Source: Fomitopsis serialis (Eukaryota > Basidiomycota > Agaricomycetes > Polyporales > Fomitopsidaceae). Taken from it: DNA of 49,351 bases. The notes beneath the pieces were generated by a model. It worked only from the letters and a program-made list of their open reading frames with translations, searched no databases and was not told the origin of the DNA. The stretch's first letter is position 1; every line of letters begins with the position of its first letter. Positions 34,207 to 43,368 of this stretch are shown here, piece by piece. Both the position numbers and the translations under genes were made by a program. The stretch covers positions 1 to 49,351 of the forward strand of contig NW_025955254.1 of the NCBI RefSeq assembly GCF_022376445.1, given 5' to 3'.

Positions 34207-35200
34207 CTACACTAGGACGGGGGTAATACGGCGTGGTCTGCCTACTCGGCACTGCGCACTGCGACAAGGATATTGATTATGTAGGGCAGGATCTCAAGTC
34301 CACTGTGCGGCGAGCAAATCTGCAGTTGTCATTAAACTGAGACGACAGTGAAGAGGTGCGCAAGTAAGTATGGGGGTATAGGTAGCGATGAATACAAATA
34401 ATGAACTACGCGCATTGTGTCCCAGTCGGTCCGGAATCTAAGTGATACATCTCTACAATATATGTGTAATGCTGGATTGGGCCGTACAATGTCTTTGATA
34501 TGACGGTCGTTATCGCGGAAAAATACTTACGACTTACGACTTACTTATCGCGTAAGATTTGCTACTTAGTTGACACGTGACCCGTACACCTCGGACTTAG
34601 ATTCGCTCCGTTTCGTACACTTGGTCTCTACCATAACGGATATTTCTGGCCTCGTTAACACTGTATATAGATTACAGTGAGTCATAGATCCGTTGTTTGC
34701 TCATGCCAGATCACTTGATTCTGCTTCGAAAGCTGGTGAATTGCCTAATGCGGAATCATTAGCCAATTGTGGCAACTCTGTCTGCGGGCCTTCACGCGCG
34801 CTGCTGTTCATTGCACGGCGAATCCGGAAGCCCCCTAATAATTCTACAGAAGGGAGTCTGTAAACTTCCTCTCAGCATATCATCCTCATGACCCTCGTCA
34901 TCGACGAGACGTATGGCCCGGGATGCTTCAGTAGAATGAGCCTGTGGCTCTCACTATAACAAAGAGAACAGGTAATGCAACACATAAGAAAAGGCGTATG
35001 AAATTTAGGAAGAGACATTATACATGAAAGAGAACAAGGGGAAAACGTCTGGCGCAGCGGCCCTGGCAGGCGCGATGTTCATCCAGATTAGGCAAGTACC
35101 GCATCGGCGCGTTCGGACGGGCGCCAATCACACTAAGTTCTAAGTCGCGAATGTAAGACTTGCTGGTAAGTATTTTTCCACGAAAACGTCACTCATACTT
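34207..35200. other. Insertion-like stretch present only in copy B
   Basis: About 950 bp with no coding content, lying exactly where copy A has continuous homologous flanks only about 130 bp apart. It contains a small ACTTACG tandem (about 34526-34546). No terminal repeats or target duplications were found by eye. It may be an insertion here or a deletion in copy A. Confidence 0.5.
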
Positions 35201-35223
35201 TGAGCAGAAGATACGTACTGTTG

Positions 35224-36387
35224 TCACCAAATGATGCTCTCCGTCCGGGCAAGGCTGGCTCGCCGTGGGGGTCTCGGAGTGGGCGGAGGAGCGTGGGCTG
35301 TGGAAACCACAACGGGACGCTGCGCTTGCATGGGTGTAATCGGTGAAGGGTGTGGATTTTGTTGTGAACCTCCAGCGAAATGCGCCGCGGGAAGGGGGTA
35401 ACAACGAGGTGATGATGTTGGACGGGAGGCATCGGTCTGCGCGCCTGACGAGTTTTTCGTCTCTGGTTCAACAGTCCGTCGCCTCTTGGCCAGGGGTTGG
35501 ACGACGCCAGTAGGAGACTCAATTATCTCCGTTGTAGCGCATACGTTCTCGAAGACCTCGGCTACGAACTTTGGTGAGAGATCGCGCATAGTGAGAACTC
35601 CGCTGGGGACCTCGGACGTGCCATCGTCCATGTCGTCGGTGTTCGGAGGCATGTAGACAAGCTCCTCAGAGATGTCGTCTGTGTTAGGCCGGAACATTGC
35701 ATAACAGACGCGCCTACGGTATTCGGCGGTTGGTTTTCGGATGGGTGGCATGATATACGGGTACGGGCCACTTGGACGTGATGCATATTCGAGACACGCG
35801 TCTTTGTCCCCTTGTGGCCAGTTTCGCAGCGCCTCTTCTGGCGTGACGAGGCCACAATCCATCAAGCGCCACAACAACTTCCCAGGCAGCTTGAACATCC
35901 CCTTCTCCTTGGGTCCTGAGCGGAGGTAACGGTCGTGCACCACCAGTGTATGCAGGGGCTTCCGCCACGCGTCGGGTACGCGCGGCAGAAGTGAAGGCTC
36001 GTACGCGAAATCACGAACTTTGACTTCCGCGGCTTTTGCGGCCTCGGTATGTCCTGCCTGCGCCATGGTGTCGACGTCTCCGACGAGCTGAGCGGCTGCA
36101 GACGACGGATGCTCAGTCGTTACGCGACGAGCACCGGTGGTGACACCGTCTTCGCGGAGCGGGCAAACGACGATGCGGGGTGGAAGAGGTGGTCGACTCG
36201 ATTGAGCCTCATTCTCCTCGCGTTTGCGCTTGAGTGGCCTGGTCCCCGCTGCTGGGGGTGGCGTCGCAGGCAAAGGAGCAGAGCTGTCTGCGGACAAAGC
36301 GACTGCAGGGCCACCCGAACGGTAGAGCACCGCGACAAACCTAGCAAAGAGCGGAGAGACAGCGATAGTCAGAAGCGATTTCGACAT
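35224..36387 (-). CDS. 387-residue orphan protein with nuclear localisation signals
   Basis: Single-exon frame from Met at 36387. No known domain is recognised. Basic clusters RPLKRKREE (about residue 52) and AKRRRTVE (about residue 302) look like nuclear localisation signals. A central, more conserved-looking block (residues 130-250) contains AWRKPLHTLVVHDRYL, KLPGKLLWRLMDCGLVTPEEALRNWP and a possibly conserved PYIMPPIRKP. Flanks are Pro/Ser/Ala-rich and probably disordered. It lies directly upstream of MYND copy B on the same strand, and a truncated relic of it lies upstream of MYND copy A, so the two genes moved together. The extended N-terminus and lack of introns, unusual beside intron-rich neighbours, may mean retro-origin or a recent orphan gene. 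A chromatin or DNA-linked role is only a guess. Confidence 0.6.
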   Translation of the reverse strand: MSKSLLTIAVSPLFARFVAVLYRSGGPAVALSADSSAPLPATPPPAAGTRPLKRKREENEAQSSRPPLPPRIVVCPLREDGVTTGARRVTTEHPSSAAAQLVGDVDTMAQAGHTEAAKAAEVKVRDFAYEPSLLPRVPDAWRKPLHTLVVHDRYLRSGPKEKGMFKLPGKLLWRLMDCGLVTPEEALRNWPQGDKDACLEYASRPSGPYPYIMPPIRKPTAEYRRRVCYAMFRPNTDDISEELVYMPPNTDDMDDGTSEVPSGVLTMRDLSPKFVAEVFENVCATTEIIESPTGVVQPLAKRRRTVEPETKNSSGAQTDASRPTSSPRCYPLPAAHFAGGSQQNPHPSPITPMQAQRPVVVSTAHAPPPTPRPPRRASLARTESIIW

Positions 36388-36399
36388 GATGGTTATAAA

Positions 36400-37700
36400 G
36401 AGAGGATGACGCTTGTTGACGCCCCTTTTATCAGGTCCTGGGTGGTCAAAGCGGACTCGAGTGGCTTAAAACGTGCTTCAAACAGTCAATACAAAAGGTT
36501 ACATCGCCGGTCCAAGCTGTGGGCGAGATCCAGAGACGATGGTTACCGATCCAGGTTGGGAACGCCACCGGGGCTTACGTCATCTCCTTAGGTTGCATAT
36601 CGTTCCAAAAACGGATATACCGACCCAAAAATCAACATCACTCTCGTCCATCACAATTTGGCTACCCGGTCCAACGAGTCTGGCAGTGAGTCGTTCCTCT
36701 CGAAGCTTGGACCTCTATACTATTCAACACCACTGTCATGACTTGCGTCCTGGATTACTCCTCTCACGGGTAGGCGGGGCTGGGTACAGTTGAGTCCCAT
36801 GTCCTTCCGTACCAAACTTGTCTGAGGCCGCCGTCAGTGCACAGTGCATGGCACCTGTAGAATGATTTTAGGAGAATCTATGCGGCCTCTTCTCGACGGT
36901 GGTGTTCAAGGGCTGGGCACGACGGATAGTAGCTCGTGTAAGTGGCTAGATGGACGTACAAGTCTCATGAAAGCACCCGATTTTCCCCCATTCGCGCCGG
37001 CTGGGCCCTGTGTCTATAAGTAGTGGATTAATAGCAGAATGTTACCGGAATTCAACTGCCCAGTCGACTTTGGATATTTTTTCCTGTTGCATCTACGTCG
37101 GCGGCACAGGGAATGTTATGATACTTATGAAATGCTGCACAACGCACAAGTGCGACATGATAAAATTCGGGATCATCACGAACAGCGGTACAGTGGAGTG
37201 TTTCTTCTATGCCGGTGGAAACCGATGACATGGGAGCCGTGCCTTTCCCAGGTGGCGAAGGACATCTTACATGAAGTCTTGACGGCACACTCCGTAAGGT
37301 AACGTTAGCTCGGATTATTCCCTGAAGCCCGACTTACCAATTCGTCAGTAGCCCCAGTCCGATAGGACCGATGCCAGAGACATATGCACAATGACAGACG
37401 ACAACATCATCCATACGGTAGTGCATGGTTTCACCAAAGACCCGACGGCGACGCGCGTCCGAGTCCTCATCTGCAAAACGTCGTATGGTACATTATGCTA
37501 GGTATGCTACAGGAATACATGAAGCCCACTCCAAAAATCTGCAGGGTATATACCGTGAAGGTAAGCAGAGCACTACACCGACGGACACGACACTAACAGC
37601 ACTGATACATTATGAAACACAGGACGAGCATAACGATGCAGAGGAACGATAGCGAGAACACTATTACGATTCGAAGCATTCCGGGTCATAAGCGTAGGAC
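36400..37700. other. Spacer without supported gene
   Basis: Short overlapping frames near 37010-37302 and 37384-37652 have no recognisable features and no intron structure. The region holds the 5' flank of the 387-residue gene and the 3' flank of the Med25-like gene. Confidence 0.45.
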
Positions 37701-37717
37701 GAGTCACAGAGCCGTCA

Positions 37718-39944
37718 TCACCGCGAGTGCCACGCGCCTGTCGAAGGCCCTCCGTAAAGGGAAGGATCCTGGACATACCCATGGTCAGGTCCCCATTGTC
37801 CCCCGATTTCTGCGGATTGTCCTGGGAAAGCGGAGTAAGCAGACGAGTCGAACGCGAGAGCTGTCTGGTGGCCGGTGCCTTGCGTTCCTGGGTGCTGTCC
37901 GGCATACATGGACGTCTGCATCTCGGGGGCCTGGCCCATCACCTCGCCCGTCGTCAGCACTGCGGGCGCGGAGAGGGTGCCGGGCACGTTGGACGTCATG
38001 GACGCCTGCATTGCGCCTGAGCGGACCGCTTCCTCGAAGCGAGCGGCAACGAACGCCTCGTATTCGGGAGTCACAATGAAGGGTTGATCTTCCGAGCTCT
38101 CGGCGGAACTCTCCGGCGCGGTAAGCGAGGCGAGGGGAGCGGCGACGGCGCCTGGCTGGTGGACGACATCATGTTGTAATACGAGACGTGGTCGATGCTG
38201 AGGCTTCTGCCCAGCATCGCCGGTCGCTGGTGCATGTCTGTGGCTCCCATGTCATGCGCGGAGGCGGAAGACAACGCGTGCATCTCCTCGATGCTCAGGT
38301 CCGCTGAAGTCGCGTCGCGGCGGGCAAGCGCCTGCATTAACTGCGCGCCGCGCCCGATGTCGCGCCCGGTGGGCGAGCGAGTACTAGCCGAAGGGTGCTC
38401 GGGGGTATGAAATTCGGTGAGGCGAGGGCCATGGCTTCCAGACTGCGCAGAGCAGCGGCAGTGGAGTCAGGCACTTGACCGGAGGCAGACGACGGTGATA
38501 ATGGCTGCCAGGACCCTCTGTTCAACACAAGACGATCGTCAACAGACGGCCGCTCGGCAGTAGGGCTGGAGCGCTGAGAGGATGGTGCAGTCGACGAGCC
38601 CGGCGACGCAATAACGGTCTCAGAGGAACGTACTGGTGGTCGAGGATAGGGCGCCGACAAGTCGAGACGCGGTAGGATCGGTCGTCCAGGCACGTGGCCC
38701 TCAGCGAGAGTAGCAGTGCGTTTGGTCGGCTTTGCACCGTAACTGCGCTTCTTCGTCAAGCCGTGCATGCGCTGGAGATAGCCGACGAGCCCGAGGGTGT
38801 CCGTGGTCGACCTGGAGTGGAGGGCGGGGCGCTCGTCTGGGCGCGGCGGCGACGTCGTTGAGACGGAGGAACGGCGGCTGGATGTCGGCTAATGGGATGG
38901 GCTGGGGAGGGCAAAGGCGAAGTGGTGGTTGGAGAGAGAGGGATCTCGGGCTGCTGCGTCGGGTATCGAGGAGGGGCACCGAAGTAGGAGTCGTCCTCAT
39001 GCTGGTAGCTGCTTCAAAATACAAGCCGTCAACACAAGAATGCGCCCGGCACAATAGAACACAAACCTCCTTGTTGTGGCTGCTGCAATGCACGCCCCGA
39101 GATGAGGATGGAAAAGCGAGTCGCATCGACCTCGAACCAGGGCGGGATCTCAGACAGTGTCTGGGCAAAGCGCTGCGAAAGTTGAGCAAGAGCTATCGTC
39201 AGATCCCGAGGACGGAGCATACCGTGCGAGAGAATAGATCACGGAAGGACCTCGATTCATTGGCGGGACCGACAATTAAGTGGAGGTGTATTTCCTCCTG
39301 CGGCGGAGACGGTCAGAAGGGACGCAAAGACCGACAGTTTGGTAACAAATGAGACCGACCTGACATAGTGCCAAGGCAGTGCCCACCCAAGGATCAATGC
39401 CAGCCTGGACGGGGCCAGGTCCTTCGGAGCCTGTTAGCAATGGCGACGCAGCAATAATAATGAGGTGCTGGTAGTGCGACGCTGTTTGCCAGAGGCCAGG
39501 TAAACCTGTAAAGGCGAACTTACGATGTGATCAGGTCGTGACGGTGAGGCACAAAGAATCTTACGTTGACGCAGCGTCGGATGGTGCCCGTCGAGATGAG
39601 AGTGTCCGTGTGGCGGCCGAGACTGAGATTAGGCAGTTATTATAGTCGGCTAAAGTAGTGACGGTCGTCGTCATGGGCGTAAATGCTGGCGAGCTTGTGA
39701 ACCACCATATTCGAAATTGCTTCGGGCGGCATGAGCGGTAAGGTCGCCGATATATCATTGACGTGCTCACCGGGTTCGTCTTGTTGTCTACGCGGAGACC
39801 GTGCAGTAGGGCGGGCAGGTATCGGTGTCGGACGTCGTCCCATTTGCCTAGCATTGTCTGCGAATCCTCCACCAAAACCAGAACGGAAACGGCGTGTCCG
39901 GAGGTGTTGGCGGCGGCAGATGGGAACGAGGTGCTCGGGTCCAT
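37718..39944 (-). CDS. Mediator subunit Med25-like VWA protein
   Basis: Minus-strand multi-exon gene. The start MDPSTSFPSAAANTSG (39944) leads into a von Willebrand A-like first strand (HAVSVLVLVEDSQTM, HRYLPALLHGLR). Later pieces fit the Med25 VWA order: HYQHLIIIAASPLLTGSEG (about 39445-39500), EIHLHLIVGPANESRSFRDLF (about 39235-39300), a 50-bp intron, then RFAQTLSEIPPWFEVDATRF and SILISGRALQQP (about 39075-39180). The rest is Ser/Pro/Gln-rich with islands LGLVGYLQRMHGLTKKRSYG, TRSPTGRDIGRGAQLMQALA and TPEYEAFVAARFEEAVRSG, ending at 37718. Several exon joins (39560-39760, 38960-39060, 38430-38560, about 38150) could not be fixed. As a Med25-like protein it would link activators to the Mediator complex in the nucleus. 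An uncharacterised VWA regulator is the alternative. Confidence 0.6.
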
Positions 39945-40088
39945 CGACGGAGAAGCCCCGCGGACGGTCTATGCTTGAGGGGGACAGACGGTGAATGTTA
40001 TGACTGGAGAGATGGTAAGCGCTGCATCCGGAGGTGAGAACGTCGATAAGGTGAGCGTATAGTGATATGGGTCCTGGCGGACTTTCTA

Positions 40089-40095
40089 TTATATA
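40089..40095 (-). promoter_or_regulatory. Candidate TATA box of the Med25-like gene
   Basis: TATATAA on the minus strand, about 145 bases upstream of the start at 39944; somewhat far, so tentative. Confidence 0.35.
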
Positions 40096-40900
40096 GTCTC
40101 GGGCGGTGAAACGCGGCGCGGAGACTTCCAGGCGCAGCCCGCTCCCGAGGAAAGAACCCTAAGGGCACGATAACTTACGGTGGGCTAAACAAAACGGTTA
40201 AAGCTTGATGGGAGCTGCCGTGGGCATATCTTCGACCAACCGAACGGAAGCTCAGTCGAGCGCGCCCCGTCCTGCCCCGTCCTCGGGGGTTTGACTCCAT
40301 TTCCACTAATCTTGTCTGTTGATTCCTATCAGAGCGATCGTGCAGCTGAACTCACAGCGACATGCTCTGTCGTCGGCCCGCAGGCGTGGACACATGTCGA
40401 GGCCGTACCGCAGCCATAAGTCCGAGGCGACAAGCGCGATCTGCTTCCGCTGTGAATGGTCTCCAAGCAGGACGCAGCCAAGACGGCGCAGGCGCGAACG
40501 ATCTCATGACTTCCGGGGCCCCATTGTCAAATGACGGGCGCACTCCCGCATTCAAGTCTGCGGGCAGACGCCGCCGCACACGGTCATCTGCGTCTGTCGG
40601 GACATGCCCGGGCAGACACACACGCCCGATTCCGTGGGCGCGGAACAGTCTTTTGAGTTCGGCTGGCTGGGGGCGAGGACGCGCGAACCTTGTTGCCATG
40701 CCCCGCATTTACTTACGCGCAATTAATTTAGGCCTTCCCAGTATGGGCATACCGCAGGCACAGTGATCGTGTTTGAGCGTGTTTGGCACGCCCACCCGCG
40801 TCGCGCATGCCGGTGGCGCGCTGAGGCTGCTGAGCAGCGCGTCGACCGTTGCCTCCATCCTCGTCCTCGTCGTCCAGCCACCGTCCACGTCCTCGCCGCC

Positions 40901-42078
40901 ATGGCCGCCGTCTCGCTCTCCAACTCGCCTATCACGCAGGTGTCGCAGACACCAGTGCAGACGAACCTCCAGCCCCACCTCCTCACGAGATTGCTCCTCG
41001 ATTTGCGCGGCAAACGCTTTTCCGTGGACCGCGAGACCATCATGAACCTTCCCGAATCCGTCCTGCTCTGTTTGTTTCCGAACGGGCTTGTACTAAGTCG
41101 TCAAAGCGCCGCGTTATCAGATGGAGGAGATAATGACGACTACGAGGAGCTTTACGCTGTAGACGTGCGTGTCTTGGTCATCTAGCCGCCAGGGCTGTGA
41201 ATCTCTCCCTAACCCCTTCGCTCCTTGCATAGTTTGATCCGGATTGTTTCTCATACGTGCTCACGTTCTTCCGCAATGCCTCGGAGACGTTCTATGGCAC
41301 CGCAACTTCGCCCGGCTTATTCGCGGCTCAGCAGCAACTCGTGGATGGCGGTTCTCCGACGTCTGACTTTGGGCCGTCGCCATCGCAGAACCCCCTCTTG
41401 ACCAAGCAGGCTATTATCGTTCTCAGGGAAGAGCTCGAGTACTTTTCTATTCCGCCGAAGAATACCAGCGCATCGACGAACAGTAATGGAATTGCCAATG
41501 ATGCCCTCCTCGATCTGAAGCGGAAATGCGGGGAATACCTCCTCCATAAGCGCAATATCTTCACCGCGCTGCAGCGCAACGTCAACAAGGAAAACAACGT
41601 AGCGGAACAGCATCTAATTGACATGCTGTGCATGAGGTTGGTCGCGTAGTGCTTCCTTGGTTCCTCTACTCAGTTTATCTACAGCGGGTTCGACCGAGAC
41701 GACGAATGGGGATACCGTGCCATGGAACCCTCACGCTGCTGCATCTCCTCAATAGCTCTCGTACTTCTGAAGACAGGCATAGTGCATCACCCGCCTGGTC
41801 CGACTGGCGAGAAGCAGGTTACCATTGATTATAACCAGATGGCGACGGCGCAGAAGCTGCTTCTCTTCTGGCGGAAGCCTGCGGTGCGTACTTCTTCCAC
41901 GCTCGCGGCATGCTCTCCTGCTCATTGTCATCTGGCCGTGCAGCGGAAGTGCTGGTGGGATGGTCTGGAGATCAACCTTGCCGGCCCTGGGGAGCCGGAG
42001 AACTCGGTTAAGCTGTGGGCAAGACGGGTGTGGACGCTGGAGCTAAGCTTGGTGCGTGTCCAATGTATTGCATACTGA
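40901..42078 (+). CDS. WHI2-like BTB/T1-domain protein
   Basis: Four exons (40901-41164, 41233-41636, 41685-41883, 41944-42078) join in phase to 333 residues. The N-terminal half is a BTB/T1-type domain: LLLDLRGKRFSVDRETIMNL, PESVLLCLFPNGLVLSRQS, FDPDCFSYVLTFFRNASE. The C-terminal half carries GFDRDDEWGYRAMEPSRCCI, KLLLFWRKPA and RKCWWDGLEINL with VKLWARRVWTLELSLV. This layout matches fungal WHI2-like proteins related to KCTD proteins. Yeast Whi2 helps restrain growth signalling (TORC1/Ras) and activates the general stress response together with Psr phosphatases; the same role here is inferred. The last exon may be spliced after ELSL, which would change the final few residues. The Med25-like gene lies divergently about 950 bp away. 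Confidence 0.75.
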
Positions 42079-42724
42079 ATGATCACGCAGGGACTGACGC
42101 AGCGCATTCCAGGTCTAGTATTTGTTTCACTTCATTCATTTGCTGTACACGCTACGCTTTACCGTCGGTTTCTTGCATCGGACTTCCGGAATACCCTATT
42201 CTCACCCGTGTGACGTACCTACTACTTCTCACCAATCCACTGCTGTGGTATCAGGTTATCTACATGGGAAGGCACGTCAGCGGTGCTGGTCAGCCCATCG
42301 TCATTGAACTCGGACACAGTCAATATTGAACAAGGATCCAAAATATATGTGCCGGCTCACTCGCTTTTCATGACGATCGACCATGTCATTCTATATTCTC
42401 TACACGACTTACCGTTCTTTCCGTTTACCACTACTCCGATGCATCGTAGCTACAGCGATTGTCTGGGCGATTTTCACGGGCAACGTCGTTAGTAACCCGT
42501 TATCAGATGCAAATCAAATCGTTCCAGAATGGGTTACAGCGATCGGACATTCGATCGCTTTGTGCTTCTGCACCTTGTCCGTTCCCGCCACCATCTCAAG
42601 CTCACTGAGTATAATCATTGCCGACTGCCGACTGACTAGTCTGCACGCTATCAGATCAGAATACTCGTCTGTACAAGTTCATAGAAAGGAGATCGTCGTA
42701 CACAGCACTCCACACGGAAACATC
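42079..42724. other. Spacer between the WHI2-like gene and LTO1
   Basis: An open frame (42383-42826) runs through it but ends as the first exon of LTO1 plus its intron, so I regard it as a chance extension. No TATA box is evident. Confidence 0.5.
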
Positions 42725-43368
42725 ATGGACTTCGACCTGGAAGAGCTTGTAAATGTGGAACAGACGTGCGTAATTCCTGGCTATCATGATTCATCTTGCC
42801 TGATGGTTGCAAACAAGGTTTTATGAAGAGGGTTACAAGGACGGGTTCGCACACGGCCGAATCCATGGTTCTATCGAGGGGAGGGCCTTGGGACGAGAGA
42901 AAGGCTTCGAAATGTGGGAGGAACTCGGCTTCTACGAAGGCTTTGCCTTGCTGTGGCGAGCCGTCCTCTCCCAGAGAGGAACAACAGACGAGTGTGTCTT
43001 TCTTCCATTTCATTATGTTTCTCCGTGCGTGCTGACCACGCCACACTCCTTGCAGCCGGGCAGCACAGCATATTCGACAGCTCCTGGCACTTCTAGCTCA
43101 GTTCCCCCGCGTCAACCCGTCGGCTACGGAGCCATCTGAACTCGACATTCCGAAGCTCTTCCGACAAATCCGTTCCCGTTACAAAGCCCTGTGTGCCGTG
43201 CTGGGTGTGCAGCCCACACTGCACGCGGGCGCCCTGTCCTCCACCGCGGAAGATCGCGATCCCGTTGGACACTTGGCTGATGCTCCATCGGGCGGATCAA
43301 GGAGTGTATGGCCTGTGCACCCTGCTGCCAGCGCGCGCTCCGGGGCCGGGGAGCAACTCAGCTTTTGA
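42725..43368 (+). CDS. LTO1: LTO1, Fe-S adaptor for Rli1/ABCE1
   Basis: Small adaptor protein that, with Yae1, brings the ribosome-recycling ATPase Rli1 (ABCE1) to the cytosolic iron-sulphur assembly (CIA) machinery. Three exons (42725-42765, 42818-42991, 43056-43368) join in phase to 175 residues. The start MDFDLEELVNVEQTFYEEGY leads into the deca-GX3 segment (GYKDGFAHGRIHGSIEGRAL, GREKGFEMWEELGFYEGFA), the signature of the Yae1/LTO1 family. A helical middle (HIRQLLALLAQFP, DIPKLFRQIRSRYKALCAVL) and a variable Ser/Ala-rich stretch follow. The protein ends in Leu-Ser-Phe, which fits the C-terminal CIA client or adaptor signal [LIM]-[DES]-[WF]. This supports both the stop at 43366-43368 and the identification. 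Confidence 0.9.

Larger units (their letters stand above)
31732..35525. repeat. Segmental duplication, copy B
   Basis: Counterpart of 9852-13330, same orientation, about 21.5 kb away. Matching DNA runs to about 34206, is interrupted by about 950 bp without counterpart in copy A (34207-35200), and resumes at about 35230-35525 in the 3' end of the NLS-protein gene. Confidence 0.85.

Noticed and set aside
36388..36400. TATAA about 10 bases upstream of the 387-residue gene
   Set aside because: Too close to the start codon to serve as its TATA box if translation begins at 36387; it would only fit a downstream start.
42383..42826. A 147-codon frame starting with a membrane-like stretch
   Set aside because: Its end is simply LTO1 exon 1 read on into its intron; the upstream part has no support.
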